The position numbers were made by a program, and so were the translations under genes. From contig NC_060248.1 in assembly GCF_921293095.1 (NCBI RefSeq), positions 12,666,744-12,730,743 of the forward strand: a stretch of 64,000 nt of DNA, written 5' to 3'. Below are positions 46,440 to 59,003 of the stretch, piece by piece. The notes below the pieces were generated by a model. That model was not told the origin of the DNA. It saw only the letters and a program-made list of their open reading frames with translations, and did no database searches. The DNA is from Ischnura elegans. Taxonomy: Eukaryota > Arthropoda > Insecta > Odonata > Coenagrionidae. Numbering within the stretch: the first letter of the stretch is position 1; every line of letters begins with the position of its first letter.

Positions 46440-48439
46440 TACGTTGGCCACATCCTGGTTATTAAGCAAATCATTATTTTTCTTTTTTTAACTTTGCTGA
46501 CACAGCCAAGATGTTTGTTAAAAATATCGGGAGGGACTCGCAGTCACCGTCTAAAATTCACACAACCTATCCACCTTTCGGGTATTTTTCGACTTTTTGA
46601 AGTAGTTCGACTGCTTTAACCCTTCAATATCCGACTTAGGGAATAATTGACCCTTTATCTCGACGCAGGTTATCTAATCGGAGACTATGTTGAACTGAAG
46701 GTAAATTAACTGAAGGCTTGGCGTGCAAATGAGCGGTACCAGATGGCCAAATCATGCTCGTAACTTATTCAAACAGCCCGCTACATTGCCCATTCCAAAG
46801 CGCTGTTGCCATTTTCCTGTGGTCCGCAGCCACGTGTTTAGCAAAGTTAACAAAATCGTTATTTTTCATCGCAGAATCACGCTTCAAAGACGTACTTGAT
46901 CGCACAATTGACAGGAGCACTATGCAAACAATCATCTTTTGATAATTGGATTGATTGATTGATTTCCAAATTGCAGTCACAGCGGTCACTTTTCGGGAGG
47001 GAGACCGCTGGGAGGATCCAAGACACGGGCCAGCGAGGGCGAACGCGTCGAGGAAAGGGTTGAGGATTAAGGACCCTACGGAGGGTGTACCACGCCCATC
47101 TTCGGACTACCTGCTCCATGGCCCCACCAAACGCACTTTAACCCCTCGGGGTATCCTAATAAAATGCCTTTTGCCTAGTAGGGCACCAAACTTGCAAATA
47201 TGTTTAAATTTTGTATAAATTCAACATTATTTCGTAATAATTAATTTTTATAAATGATTTGGATCAAGTAATATTGTCCAAAGACAGTAAAATTATAATT
47301 TGAGAAAGTAAAATGGTCGATATCAGTCGGTAGAGTATTTATTACGGCGGAAACGTAGAAAAGAGAATGCTTAATTATTGATTGCCTGGATATTGGCACA
47401 TAGGATTAAGAGCAAAGAATAGGTGTCACGGGAATGTACCTTCATAATCATGAGGAAAGCAATATCAAGACTTGCATGAAGTCTACTCGGGGTTTACACC
47501 GGGTGAAATCGTTATAGATCACCGATTTTCCAGCTTCTGGGACAGGCTTGCTAAGGAGGCCAATGACATCCTGCTGCGTGATAAATGATTGTTATCAAAA
47601 CAGGGGAAATAAAGTTACCAATGCGAGGAAACGCATTTTAAAAATAATAAATTATTATGGTGCTCCTCCCTTTTATTCCGAATGACCTAGATTTTTCCGG
47701 TCGATCAGTAGTAGCCTTATTGTTGTGACTCTTTGTAGTCACATCTCAATTATTTTTTATTCACTCACACTTGCTCACTTACCGTGATGAGGTAGGACGA
47801 GTAGTCTGCCAAGACGTTGGTGATACGCAACGATTTAAATGAAATTACATAGTAATATTAGAACTGACAAAGCAGGGATTATGGGAGTTTTGAATGAGTC
47901 TTACATCTGATTGACGCCTGAGAAGAAAGAGAGAGACAAATGAATGATTGAGAGGTGTTTTTTTGTACACGTCTTTAAGAACAATGAAGTGGAAAGACTA
48001 ATTTTCTAGAGAATAAGGTACGGCATGACGAGGATGTATTTATGCAGCTATTTACTTATTTATCTTCACACGCCACAGAAACAGCGCACACGTTGCGTAC
48101 CGGGGTATTTAAATTCCAAGGAATTCTGGGTGGAGGTGTTGAGATTGGAAATATGTGCCTATTAGGGCGTAATGCCTTTGGTTTAAACATGGTTGAAAAG
48201 CTAATGTTTAGAATATAACTTTACCCAATCAAACGTTATGATGCATCAATTCATTATGAATTACGAACAACAACTGAAAACGTACTAACGAATACGTATT
48301 GTACGCTTTAAAATTGTTTAGGTTGACGCGCCTAAATGACGAGAATCTTCGTCATCCATCCGGAACGTTCGGAAAAAAATGACGAGAATTCTCGCCATAC
48401 GTACGCACCGTGTTAAGGACTTGGAAGCTGGGGAATCAT
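46440..48439. other. Unassigned stretch
   Basis: No gene recognised. A GC-richer patch lies at 46,980-47,150 next to a GATT microsatellite. Around 48,345-48,400, GACGAGAATCTTCGTC and GACGAGAATTCTCGCC are short inverted motifs of MITE type, but no full element was resolved. Confidence 0.35.
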
Positions 48440-48567
48440 ACGAACAATAACACAGGACGATCACAACCATCTATATCCAGGACAATGGCAACTGTCTCTT
48501 ACGGGACTCGAACCCGCTACCTAGGGATTAACAGTCGAGGACTTTATCTCGCCGCCACTAACGCCAC
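48440..48567 (-). mobile_element. tRNA-derived SINE (copy 3)
   Basis: On the minus strand: TGGCGGCGAGATAAAGTCC, a B box GGTTCGAGTCC, then the family body with GTCCTGGATATAGATGG and TTGTGATCGTCC. More diverged than the other two copies. The tail is not clear. Confidence 0.75.
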
Positions 48568-48599
48568 ATTTTGATATTTCAGCAAATATAACATCTACT

Positions 48600-49600
48600 T
48601 TGTGTCGCTTGGCAAATTTCCTTGAGGAAGGACCCCTAATTATCTCCCGCAGCAAAGAAACAGAAAAGAAACATCTGTGAATGAATTAAGATCCGCCATT
48701 TAGGTCTTCCAAAAAGTAGAATTTCCGTGAGCGGAAAACATGGCCACTCATTAGGAGATAGTAATCTCCCCCTAGAGTAGCTACACTTGTTTCCACGTCA
48801 ATTAAGACTATGAGATTGTTAAGTATTTCACCGCGACCTGAAACTGCGCTGGCTCTTCATGTGGCCCCCTAGGTTGAAATTTTTTAAGCATAATAATTTT
48901 TAGTGAACCGGAGATGCGACCTCGAGTACAAAAGATAAAGCGGCTTCTTTAATTAAGGCTTCCGAAAAATTCCTTGTAAAGAAACCAGAGGTAGAGTAGT
49001 TTCGAAAACAACATCCGATTTGCTTATGAACAACTGTAAAGCCTTGAGTGTATTTCCATAATTGGCTCTTATAAAAACTACCTTCTAGAAAATGAAAACG
49101 AAGCAATCCCTTATATTGATCAGCTACTCATTACGATAATTTTTCCCCGCAACTCGTTACGTGCAGGAATACGAGATAATAATGCAACAAATTTAATATA
49201 TCCCAAAAAATTGATATTAAATTTGAAAAAATATGTAAATATAAATCAACCATCTGTTACTGAACAATCCTTCCCAAATTTATCTGCTGAAATTTTAAAA
49301 TAATTAGTAAATTTTAGAAGTGCACCATTTCCGTGCCTTATCAGATTTTACTGAAAAGACTTTAGTGCTATATAATTATCATTTTAAACTTTTTGACTCA
49401 TATTCCCCTAAGAGTTACCGGAATACAGCTGAGTATTGTGTGAAAATGAAGTATCCACGCTAATTTTTCATTATTATGTCAGGAAAGCTGGATGAGTACC
49501 TCACATAGATCGATATTCTACAAAAAGCAGTAAAAAACAAATAGCAGCCAATTGGGATCAGATAATTTATAATGCTAACGATTCACCTTGACACTCATAA
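48600..49600. other. No recognisable feature
   Basis: AT-rich; frame 49,106-48,900 has no motif. Confidence 0.4.
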
Positions 49601-49615
49601 TGAAATAATGTATAT

Positions 49616-50266
49616 TTAACATAAAGTACTCTTGCGATATTGAATACACTCACGATGTAGTAAAAACAACCCTTGGATATTATTTAGGATAATAAAGTTT
49701 GGATTCAAATAAAGCTTCCAAATACGTAGTTTAAATATTATGCATTTTTCCCAAGTTCTTTTAAATACCACAATATACCTATGCATCCAAATAACACGGT
49801 CACATTTTGGGCCGTCAGCCAAAGTAAAATGGCAGAAGGTGAAAAATTTGGATGAGGGAAGGAAGCTATGACCGTGTATACGAGCACACATACACAGAGA
49901 TACCAAAGCGGCCAAAAAAAAATAACGCCCTATATTCACCCGCGAAAACAGTTTCCTTTGTCGAAGTGCGATTCGGAAAACAAAAGAGAAACGAGCGCGA
50001 AACAGTTGCCTCGCGCCCTCATTGTTGTGGCTTCGTTCCCATTGGGCCGTCATTATCTCGAACGGGTTCGGAGGCGATGGGTGGGTTTTGAATTCGGCGA
50101 CTCTCTTTCGAGGCCATTGTTGCAGGCGGAGGGGGAGGCCCCTCAGTGAGCATTCGCACATCAGCGAAAGCCTGGGTGCAGTGGCCTGGTTTGATTCGCG
50201 GTGATGAACGGAGGATGACAGAAAAAGATGGGGGGGAGTGTTTGCGCGCTCATTTCCAAGACTCAA
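49616..50266 (-). CDS. Uncertain 216-codon frame in a GC-rich patch
   Basis: An ATG-started minus-strand frame of 216 codons across a CpG-rich patch (about 49,850-50,300) and the AT-rich DNA after it. It starts MSLGNERANTPPHL and has a hydrophobic run (YFFLAALVSLCMCARIHG) in the middle. Plus-strand frames are open over the same patch. No domain is recognised. The composition change suggests a CpG island or old exon more than a whole gene. Confidence 0.15.
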   Translation of the reverse strand: MSLGNERANTPPHLFLSSSVHHRESNQATAPRLSLMCECSLRGLPLRLQQWPRKRVAEFKTHPSPPNPFEIMTAQWERSHNNEGARQLFRARFSFVFRIALRQRKLFSRVNIGRYFFLAALVSLCMCARIHGHSFLPSSKFFTFCHFTLADGPKCDRVIWMHRYIVVFKRTWEKCIIFKLRIWKLYLNPNFIILNNIQGLFLLHRECIQYRKSTLC

Positions 50267-50269
50267 ACG

Positions 50270-51512
50270 TCATCGTCTCCGAAGCCATCCCAGCATTATT
50301 TCGATTTTCTTTCTCGACAGTTCATCACAATGCCGCCAGCACCCCAATCAGAATCACGGGCTTTTAGACGCAAAAGCAAAGCTCACTAAAACCCCTGCTT
50401 TCTTCCTATATACTTCAGTTTCTTCAGAAGAAAGTTAAAGGCTATTTATGATGTAAAACATCAATTTCATCATACAAAGTCAATGATAAAGATTTTCCAA
50501 CAAATTTCGGATACTGCCTAATCCTTGATGTCTTATTGTTTTCATTATTATTTATTAAAAATTATCACCTCTATTTGCAGGATAACACTGAAAATGAAGG
50601 TAAAATATGTCTTGTCGATTGAATCTGCTTGGGTGATAGCTAAGAATGATCGTATTACCTTGGAAAATATTTGGTGGTATTTTTTGGCACGTTAAAAAAG
50701 ACTAGAGAATTGGTTGCAAATAATGAACAAAGAACACATTCACACTGGTAAGTCATGCTCATTGGCAGTGGATTTAGAATGACAGGAAATATTTTCTGAG
50801 ATGAAATTAGATACAGCCTACGCCGAAAGACAGCTTGGGATAAACAGTCTTTGTAATTCCTAACTGAACAAGGCGTAACCTTAATGAAGTAGAATTCTTA
50901 ATGGAGTATAAGCTCTCTGGCAAAAATCGGACGCTGGCCGAAGCGTCAACAGTGAATTCTCTACTCACTAGGATCCCCTCCCATTTGCTAAAGCCTCTAT
51001 TTCTCAATTCCAAACACATTTGGGACTTTATTCACCACTGTCCCGTGAACACTCCTCATTCATTCCCGGGGCCCTGAAAGATGAGCTGGCCCAGAGTTTC
51101 GCATACATTACGTTTCACACGATTCTCCGATCACCCATGTAAATTATGAGTGCTACACAGTGCAATTATTAGTGCTATGCCGTCATACTATTAAGTAAGG
51201 TCGGACTTTTCCCAAAACACATTGGAATCCGTGTATTTGAGTTCCTCTTCGCGTTTAATAGGAAATAATTGAGAATTATACTTAGTACATTTAATCATTT
51301 TTTCATTTTCTGTGTAACTTGTCTCGTTCAACATTTCGGTTGGAAGGTGTATGTAGGTATTCATTTGAAAGTACACAGAGTACAGAGAAGAAAAATTCTG
51401 CCTACATTTTTACCCTCGATAGCTCACGCAGTTAAGAACCAAAACTACTCATGATTTTTAGATTGAAAAGACGCCATTTTTTAACGACATAAACTTTGAG
51501 CCAAGCGCTCCG
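50270..51512. other. No recognisable gene
   Basis: Nothing identified; the short frames lack motifs. Confidence 0.4.
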
Positions 51513-51633
51513 ATTGGCCGCAAGTTTACCCTGTTGCCAGATGCCTTGGATATATTGCGATCTCCGGCAGGCAGAGCATTCGAAGTTTGGAGATGTCCCT
51601 TGCAACAGGCAACAAGGCAAACTCGCGGCCAAT
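51513..51633. repeat. Hairpin element, about 26-bp arms
   Basis: The left arm ATTGGCCGCAAGTTTACCCT pairs with a right arm that reads ATTGGCCGCGAGTTTGCCTT when reversed, continuing to TGTTGCC. Some 70 bp lie between. A single arm of the same family is at 61,316-61,350. Confidence 0.7.
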
Positions 51634-51639
51634 TGAAGT

Positions 51640-53699
51640 GATTTACTAAAAGTTTCTGTAGTTTAAAATGTTGCGTTTTCTACTTAAAGATAATCAGTAT
51701 TTTTGATTCCTACTGGAATCTGCTACCCAAAGCTAAAATGTTGTGACACAATTATTCTCCGTCCTGTATTACTGAAATAATTATTTTAGATGCGTAGTAG
51801 ATTATTTGCCCGCTGATCGCAAGATACCGGTTTCAATTCCCCGTTAATGCCTTCCGACACTCCATACGCAAAAATCAATGAAAAGGCGACGTAGCCTAGG
51901 GAAATAAACTATCCGCCCCATTCTCTGAATTTGTGAGGTTAAAATGTCTATGGTCTATTCAGGGTGAGCTCTACCCTCATCTAACCAAACTAACCTTCGG
52001 GAAAAACTGTGAGATATAATGCCGTCGCTCCGCTGACCAGTTGCTACTTCAGTCGTCTTCTTCGACCGGGAACAAGAATCATAGCTCATAGAAGGCCTGA
52101 TTCTATTCATCACATTTTTAGATAATATTTCACTAAAGGAGTAAGTACTGCGATTTACCATTATTTTCATGATTTTTCCCGAATATATTATTTTTCTGCT
52201 GGGATTTTTTTGTCTTCACAACTAAATTCCACCCCCTTATAACTTCTTTCATTAAATCTCCCAAATATTACGCTTTAATTCATTCGTAAATGCTCCAATT
52301 TAGGCCACTTAGTCGCTCCGATCGCCCTTCTTCGCCAACTATTCGTTTACTTCCGGGAAGACCTCTTTTATCTCTGGACTCTTCGTTGACGTCCAATTCA
52401 AACAATATAATTTTCTAGAGTAGAAAAGGAAGTGTAAATTAAATACCAAGTACAAGTTTGCGGTTTCCATTATTCATCCGCATCAATTTTCAATTGAAGC
52501 ATTTAACCACAATCCTTTAAATTTAATACAATTGCTACGAAAAAAATAGATTCGAAAAAAGAAGTCTTCCCGATATTTCCATTGGTGCAATTTACTCTAT
52601 ATCGCCAACGTTAAAAAAAAGGCCTCCCACTTTTTTATGCGATATTCCTAAGTATCATTCCGGTCAGTTAGGAGTAACCTGATGATTTTTAAAATTTTAT
52701 AGAGATATCTTAAGTTGTTTGTTTAATCAAACGTATTCATTCACCCTGATACGATGGACGAGTCGTCCGTTGAAAATTTGATAATACACAACGATTTAAA
52801 CGTGTGGAAATCCTGAGAAGATTTCACGAAAATAATTTGACGGGAAATAGATAATTACCTCATGTTTTAAATAAAATGTTCTCTATTATATTGAATGCAT
52901 TTTTCCACCCACTGAATTAAACAAGTTTTTGAACTCTTGCGTCGCAATTTTTCATTCCCAAGTCTTGCAAAGCATTCTATTTCATATCCCCGTCAACCGA
53001 GTTGTTATTTTAACGGTTTAAATGGAAAATATACTTTTCCCCTTGATTATAAGCATATTTTCTGGCATATGTGGCACATTCCCTGAATGTATAAATGTTT
53101 CCAATAGGAATCTATTGCCTGAAGAAAAAACTATCAATATCAGCTGAATCATAAAGTCAAATGAGTCACTCATACGGAAAAATAAATAATCAAGTAAAAC
53201 GAATGCTAAACAATTATCATTCTTACAAATGTGCAAATTCTAATGACAATGCATCTCAACCATGAATGACAAAACAAATGCGATTTCTAGCAATGAAAAG
53301 AGAACACGATACGTGTACTGAAAAATTTTAAAGCAGATAACACGAAACGCTTTAATATTTAGATCTCAATTAGCCTAACTTCCGTCAGCCGCAAGCTTTT
53401 AATTTTGAGATCATTCAGGATAATTAATAATCCTCTACGGCATGATTAGTTCAGCAGAAAAAAAACGTCATTACCAACGGTACCAACAAAAACATTTCCA
53501 CAGGGACATTACAGCCATATGTACTTAGCCCTGAATGTTTTAAAGAGCAAGTTATGATTTCTAATTTCTTCCTTTTGTCCATTTCTCATAAAATAAATAT
53601 TCACAGACTGTTATAGAACGTTCTTAAAAATTATTCAATCCGAGAGTTTTGATGTCCTATCCGGTTGAAATTCCTACGTCAATTCCATCATCAATTGCA
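51640..53699. other. No recognisable gene
   Basis: Unassigned AT-rich DNA over about 2 kb. Confidence 0.4.
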
Positions 53700-54623
53700 G
53701 TTATCCTAAAATTAGTTTGAAGCAGCTCTCCATTCCTCTCTCCTATCCGCCAATCTTTTCATAGCTACATATTTCTTCTCTTTTACATCCTTCATAACCT
53801 GTCCTATGTAACTCGTCCGGGGCCGTCCATTGCCCTTCTTACCTTCCACCTGTCCTCCAATGACTAATTTCATCAGGCCATCCTGCATCAAAATGTGGCC
53901 AACTACGTTTTTTTGTCTTCTGCTTAAGGTTTTTAGTAGAGACTTCTCTTTTCTCCCACTCTCCTTAGCACTTCCTCATTACTTACACGGTCGATCAATT
54001 TTATCTTCATCATTCTTCGTTAGCATCACATATCGAATGTTTCCATTCTTGACGTCTCTGCTGCTGTCAACGTCCAAGCCTCGTTTCCATAGAGAAAAAT
54101 GCTATTTCTATAGCATCTGATGAATTGTTTCCTTACTTCTATGCTTGTAGTCTCAGCTGTAAGAAGATTCTTCATTTTGTAGGAAGCTCACTTTGCCTGC
54201 GCTATTCTACTGGCTATTCTTTCTAGCTTCGTCCATCGTTGGTAATTTGGCTTCCATGGTAAGAAAACTCTTTCACCTCTTCGAGCTTATGCTTCCGTAG
54301 GTTAATGTTTGTCTTAGCCTCCTCTCTTTTGCTGCAAAGTAATATCTTAGTCTTCATTTTGTTGATTTTCAGCTGATATCTGGCCATTGTCCTTTCCATA
54401 TTTGTCAAAGTCTACTTCAAATTATTTTCTATCTCGGCTATGACTACAATGTCTTCAGCAAATTGCAGCATACTTATTATTTCTCCGTTGATATTGACAC
54501 CCAAAGCTTACTCCTCGATTTCATTGATGGATTTCTCAATGTGTAGGTACATCAAAAATTACGGGAGACAGTGCACACCCTTATCTCATTCCTTTTCCTA
54601 TTCTTGCTTCTACACAGTTGGGC
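53700..54623 (-). pseudogene. Older LINE-B copy, interrupted
   Basis: A minus-strand LINE-B: the 3' end is at 53,700 (GAAGCAGCTCTCCATTCC is the antisense of the RAAS codons), and the frame 54,408-54,223 gives MARYQLKINKMKTKILLCSKREE and EVKEFSYHGSQITNDGRS. Reading upstream, the motif B region is near 54,560-54,620. At 54,623 it is cut by the younger plus-strand LINE-B, and its continuation (GGGCCCAGCTGTGAAG in the family) is visible after 56,103 as antisense TCCACATTTCATCACAGCTG. Several frameshifts and substitutions. Confidence 0.85.
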
Positions 54624-56061
54624 ATCTAAAGCGTCTGGCATTGATGACATTTCTGCAGAACTAATCAAAAATTCAGGAGAGAAGACATTGAACCAGCTAT
54701 ACAAAATCATTAGTGAAATGTATACGACAGGTGAGATACCAAAGGATTTCGAGAGGAACATTATAATCCCTATTCCTAAGAAGAAACGAGCGGAGAAGTG
54801 CGAAGATTTTAGGACCATAAGCCTTACGACACATGCATCAAAGATACTAACAAGTATCATCTATAGAAGAATAGAACGAAAAGCAGAAGAGTACTTGGAT
54901 GAGGACCAATTTGGATTCAGAAAAAACAAAGGCACAAGGGAAGCAATATTGGCCCTAAGAATGCTCATAGAGAAGAGAATGGAAAAGAACAAGCCAACAA
55001 TCGTTGCGTTTGTGGACTTAGAGAAAGCATTTGATAACGTGGATTGGAGCACAATGCTTGGAATCCTAAAGGAAATTGGGGTTCTTTATAATGACAGAAG
55101 AATCATCCACAGTTTATACAAAAACCAAGTAGCCATGATAAAATCAGGGCCCAGCTGTGAAGAAGCAAGAATTGAGAAAGGAGTGCGACAAGGCTGTACA
55201 TTGTCACCCGTAATTTTCAACGTTTACATTGAAAAAGCCATTAATGAAATCAAAGAAAAGGCATTGGGAGTGAATATCCATGGAGAAAAAATAAGCATGC
55301 TAAGATTTGCCGATGACATAGCCGTTATAGCAGAAACAGAGAAGGATTTGAAAAATATTCTGATTAATATGGTTAGGGTAATGAGTAGATATCAACTGAA
55401 AATAAGCACGAAGAAAACCAAGATCTTAGTATGCAGCAGAAGAGAAGAAGTCAAGGCCAACATTAAAATAGGGAGGCAAAAACTGATAGAAGTGGATGAA
55501 TTCTGTTATTTGGGAAGCAAGATAACTAGTGACGGGAGAAGCAAGAAAGAAATTATCAGCAGAATAGCCCAGGCGAAGAGAGCATTCCACCAAAAGAGAG
55601 ACCTGCTTACAGCGGGAAACTTAAATATGGATGTAAAGAAACAATTTATAAGAACCTACATCTGGAGTATGCTCCTATACGGAAGTGAGGCATGGACAAT
55701 GACCGCAGCGGAGAAAGCAAGGATAGAGGCCTTTGAAATGTGGTGCTACAGAAGAATGATGAAAATCAAATGGATCGACCGAGTTAGTAACGAGGAAGTC
55801 CTAAGAAGGGTAGGAGAGAAGAGAAGCCTCATGAAAACCTTAATAAGAAGACGGAACAACCTTATAGGCCACATCTTGAGACATGATGGCCTGTTGAAGA
55901 CAATCGTCGAAGGGCAAGTGGAAGGCAAGAATGGAAAAGGAAGAACTCGAACAAACTATATGGAACAAGTAAAGAGAGATGTGAAAGAGAAGAAATACGT
56001 AGGAGTGAAAAGATTAGCTGATAGGAGAACTGAGTGGAGAGCTGCGTCAAACCAATCCTAG
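54571..56061 (+). CDS. LINE-B reverse transcriptase fragment, intact frame
   Basis: A 496-codon frame. The first 17-18 residues (MHTLISFLFLFLLLHSW) are antisense flank from the older LINE-B; the element's own frame starts at 54,624 and runs 479 codons to TAG at 56,059. It begins inside the RT domain: SGIDDISAELIKN, PIPKKK, FRTISL, QFGFRKNKGTREAI, motif A VDLEKAFDNVDW (Asp at residue 149), motif B GVRQGCTLSPVIFN, motif C RFADDIAVI (Asp-Asp 248-249). After it come YLGSKITSDG, LLYGSEAWTM, AFEMWCYRRM and a basic tail with GHILRHDG. It encodes the polymerase of target-primed retrotransposition, but endonuclease and the RT N-terminus are missing, so it cannot move by itself. No in-frame stop means the insertion is recent. 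Its promoter, if any, is unknown. Confidence 0.85.
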   Translation: MHTLISFLFLFLLLHSWASKASGIDDISAELIKNSGEKTLNQLYKIISEMYTTGEIPKDFERNIIIPIPKKKRAEKCEDFRTISLTTHASKILTSIIYRRIERKAEEYLDEDQFGFRKNKGTREAILALRMLIEKRMEKNKPTIVAFVDLEKAFDNVDWSTMLGILKEIGVLYNDRRIIHSLYKNQVAMIKSGPSCEEARIEKGVRQGCTLSPVIFNVYIEKAINEIKEKALGVNIHGEKISMLRFADDIAVIAETEKDLKNILINMVRVMSRYQLKISTKKTKILVCSRREEVKANIKIGRQKLIEVDEFCYLGSKITSDGRSKKEIISRIAQAKRAFHQKRDLLTAGNLNMDVKKQFIRTYIWSMLLYGSEAWTMTAAEKARIEAFEMWCYRRMMKIKWIDRVSNEEVLRRVGEKRSLMKTLIRRRNNLIGHILRHDGLLKTIVEGQVEGKNGKGRTRTNYMEQVKRDVKEKKYVGVKRLADRRTEWRAASNQS

Positions 56062-56091
56062 GATTGTTGACCAGTGATGATGATGATGATG
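54624..56091 (+). mobile_element. Young 5'-truncated LINE-B insertion with 11-bp TSD
   Basis: ACACAGTTGGG occurs just before (54,613-54,623) and just after (56,092-56,102) the element. The 3' end carries a (GAT)n-type tail after GGATTGTTGACCA. It is 1,468 bp and inserted head to head into the older minus-strand copy. Target site, truncation and tail are typical of target-primed reverse transcription. Confidence 0.92.
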
Positions 56092-56102
56092 ACACAGTTG
56101 GG

Positions 56103-56360
56103 TCCACATTTCATCACAGCTGCTTATGTTTTACACAAACTGTGCACAATTCAATTATCATAACATATATTTCACTTTTATAGCAAAAGAAAAAGCATTG
56201 AGTGACAATGTCATTAACTCAGTGCTTCAAACCGAAGGTTGTTTTGGATATGAGAGGGTAGAGATCATTCTGAACTAAGCCAGAGGCATGTAAATGTCAA
56301 ACGTTGAGGGTAGGGGGGCCATTTCCTTTCCCTAGGCCACCTCACCCTTCAAGCATATTA
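56103..56360. other. Older LINE-B continuation, then unassigned
   Basis: About 25-40 bp continue the interrupted minus-strand LINE-B; after that nothing is recognisable. Confidence 0.4.
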
Positions 56361-56372
56361 TAAGGGGTTATT

Positions 56373-56438
56373 CGTAGGCTTCACGCGGCATTTGAACCCA
56401 GGGCCTCTAAATCAATAGCCAAGCGCTCAGACTCCTCC
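56373..56438 (-). repeat. Possible second tRNA-like SINE head
   Basis: On the minus strand: TCTGAGCGCTTGGCTATTG (A-box-like) and GGGTTCAAATGCCG (B-box-like), 30-odd bases apart. No relative is in this window, and no tail was identified. It could be a tRNA-derived SINE of another family or a tRNA pseudogene. Confidence 0.4.
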
Positions 56439-56709
56439 ACAATGTTATTACCCCTGCAAAATATAATGGCTTATAATAAACTTATGTCGCCTTACGATGG
56501 CAATAATACGATTCTCAATTATTTTTCTTCTAAGTTTAAAACGATCTGTGAATTCTGTCCCACGTTAATGACCAATTTAATAAAATATAAAACTTACTCA
56601 ATTTTAATTTTTCAATTTTTCTGAATACTGCCGATTCTTTAAAGAATTATTGGAAATGCAAGATATCCTACTACCTAGCATTCTACAGCATACGAGGGCT
56701 TTCGACTAG

Positions 56710-56811
56710 GCTCTCAAACCCTGATGACGATGGACAACCCGTACATCGAAAAGTCGGCCGAGATGGAATTGGAGAACCTGACCCGGTGGAATTCCCGAAT
56801 AACCTTCCACG
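56710..56811 (+). ncRNA. Penelope-related end with hammerhead-like motif
   Basis: CTGATGA (56,721-56,727) matches the core exactly. One extra C, stem II GATG/CATC, then GAAAA and GTC. Stem I is CC/GG plus CTC/GAG across an internal loop. The following GGAGAACCTGACCCGGTGGA matches the 46.2-kb foldback. It is a single end, with no inverted partner found. Confidence 0.5.
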
Positions 56812-56814
56812 ATG

Positions 56815-58370
56815 ATAAATATCTAACACTGCACTGACTACAAATTCCATCGTCTCTCGCCAGAGGGGGTTTAATGCACACCGATAATCGGAAATGGTGG
56901 CATTAAGAGCGATCACCACTAACTCTTAGGAAATGGCAACGTTTCATTACGGATGTGCGAGGTTGACAATTGCTGGGATACGGGATAGCGGATGGAAAGA
57001 GCGTAATTACTATTGCAAAATCGATAATCGATTCGGTAGGCAAGCCTGATTAATATGTTGAAGTTGATTACTATTGCAATTGCTCTGGAAAGATTTATCT
57101 AAAATTTATGTATACATAACTATCCTGAGAGTAAGACCTGTTCGCGATAGCAGAGGTAATTTAAAAAACCTGCTGTTTTTAATTCCATTCTTTTTACATT
57201 AAGAAATGATGGTTCCAAAATCATCTCATAGAGAAATATTTTACATTCTCTCCTTTTTGATACAATTTGAAGTCAAATTTCGGATTACCGTCGAAGAGTA
57301 AAATAATTACTAAATTGAGGCTACTAGCTGAATGACAGCATTTACCTAGTTTATATTCAAGCACGTTCTCTCTATTAACGTTACCCCCTTGAGGTATATC
57401 TACTATTATCTATAGCTATCGATTCCCACTGCGTTGAAAGAGTAACTGGTGCAATAAACTCTGACCTCAAAACAATGGTATACTGGTCGCTACGCACCGC
57501 AATTCACTATGGGAGCAGATGAAGCCAAGCTGAACCCCATCCGGGCAATCACAGAAACTTATCCGACTCTCATTACCCTTGGAAATAGGAAAAGTCGCAA
57601 ATGGTGAATAAGCGTTCGCCTGCGATCCGAGTAATTTAACCTTAAATTCGCAATCTCGTGTGAAATTTAAAGCTGATGATATAAACCGTTGATAATCAAG
57701 GTTGCCATAAAGCATGATGATGCAATTCTATAAAGCATTACTTATCCTTGAGGGTCTCATTTAATTAAAAGCTTGCATCGGATGGGGATAGCCTAATTAG
57801 TATCGATATATACCTAAAGAGTTTTGAAGTATCAGCTTTAAAATTTTTCAGCACGATTCGTATCCTCTTCGTCATATTTTAAAATCGTATTCGATATGCC
57901 ATTCGTGCTAGAGATGCATCTTCATTATGATGTGCAAATATTTAAATAGGGTCCATTTTTGCCGTTCAATTTCTATGAGATTTTATTTTGTCGTATGATT
58001 TACTCAGCTAACGTTTAAAAAAAGTCAAAAATTTGGCATGGATTAGGTCAATTCTGGATGTCCTTCCCAAGATGATATTATGTGCAATTTTTTGGCTTCG
58101 TTTGGGGGAGGGGGAATCAATCTTCACTCCATTGTTTAGAGCTAAAATGTCAACAAAGTATATAGATGGAATTAAGATCGACCACGTCCTCAATCGCTAT
58201 GAACTCCATTCGCATACTCTGCCCACACGTCTGAGTCGAGCGTAATTGTCCACTTCAGAATTTAAGTTTATAACATCACTTTCAGCGGAAACAACGACTA
58301 TTTTTTATTAAAATTCACATTTTTTTTATATATTATCAACCAAAATCGCTAAAAAGCCTTCATTGATAAG
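56815..58370. other. No recognisable gene
   Basis: Unassigned. The frames 57,715-57,467 and 58,033-58,245 have no motif. Confidence 0.4.
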
Positions 58371-58374
58371 TGAA

Positions 58375-58470
58375 CGATACTATAAGTAGGAAAAATATTA
58401 TAAGTAGAGTAAATACTATAAATAGAAATACTATAAGTAGAAAATACTATAAATACTATTAGTAGAAAAA
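58375..58470. repeat. Short degenerate tandem repeat
   Basis: ATACTATAAGTAGAAA-type units of about 12-20 bp repeated some six times with variants. Confidence 0.7.
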
Positions 58471-58829
58471 TTCTGACACTAGTTTAAGGATCAATATCTT
58501 TAACATTGTTCGCATTTGAAACTAAGTACCTCTTCTATACCTGCGTTTCTCATGAATTATCTTGTCTCGATGATAATTATTCAATTGTGTCCCAGAAAAA
58601 TTTACTAATCAAAACAATGTAGGGGTTACCTCATCTCTGAATTGCTTTTTAAGGTACCCGTAAGACTGTTTTGGTAGCAAGAGACTATCCCACGCAAAAC
58701 TACAAGTATATGTACCTTCTGGACACTAATTTCACAATAACATGGATAATCTATATTTCATGCGTTGCTCACTGGAATTGGAAATAGACTACCAAACTGA
58801 CGAGCTGCAAATTTATGATCGAAAAATTC

Positions 58830-59003
58830 AAATTTAAAATGATCAAGAAAAGGCCACTCATCAATATTCATAAAGGTGGACGCGACAAGTTTTATCTTCA
58901 TGATATGCTAACAGTTTCCAACGCCTCATCCTCAAACAAGCACGTGATGAACAATAAAAAACGAGCTTCAGTAAAAAAGCGTATATATTATATTAAGTCC
59001 AAT
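58830..59003 (+). repeat. Dispersed direct repeat, copy 1
   Basis: Matches 60,985-61,151 in the same orientation: AAAATGATCAA, CTCATCAATATT, CTTCATGATATGC, ACAGTTTCCAACGCCTCATC, AAGCACGTGATGAACAATAA. The 82-codon frame at 58,815-59,063 runs through it but the second copy is closed by stops, so coding is unlikely. Confidence 0.75.

Noticed and set aside
49852-50438. Five overlapping plus-strand frames
   Set aside because: All overlap the minus-strand frame in a GC-rich patch; no motif supports any of them.
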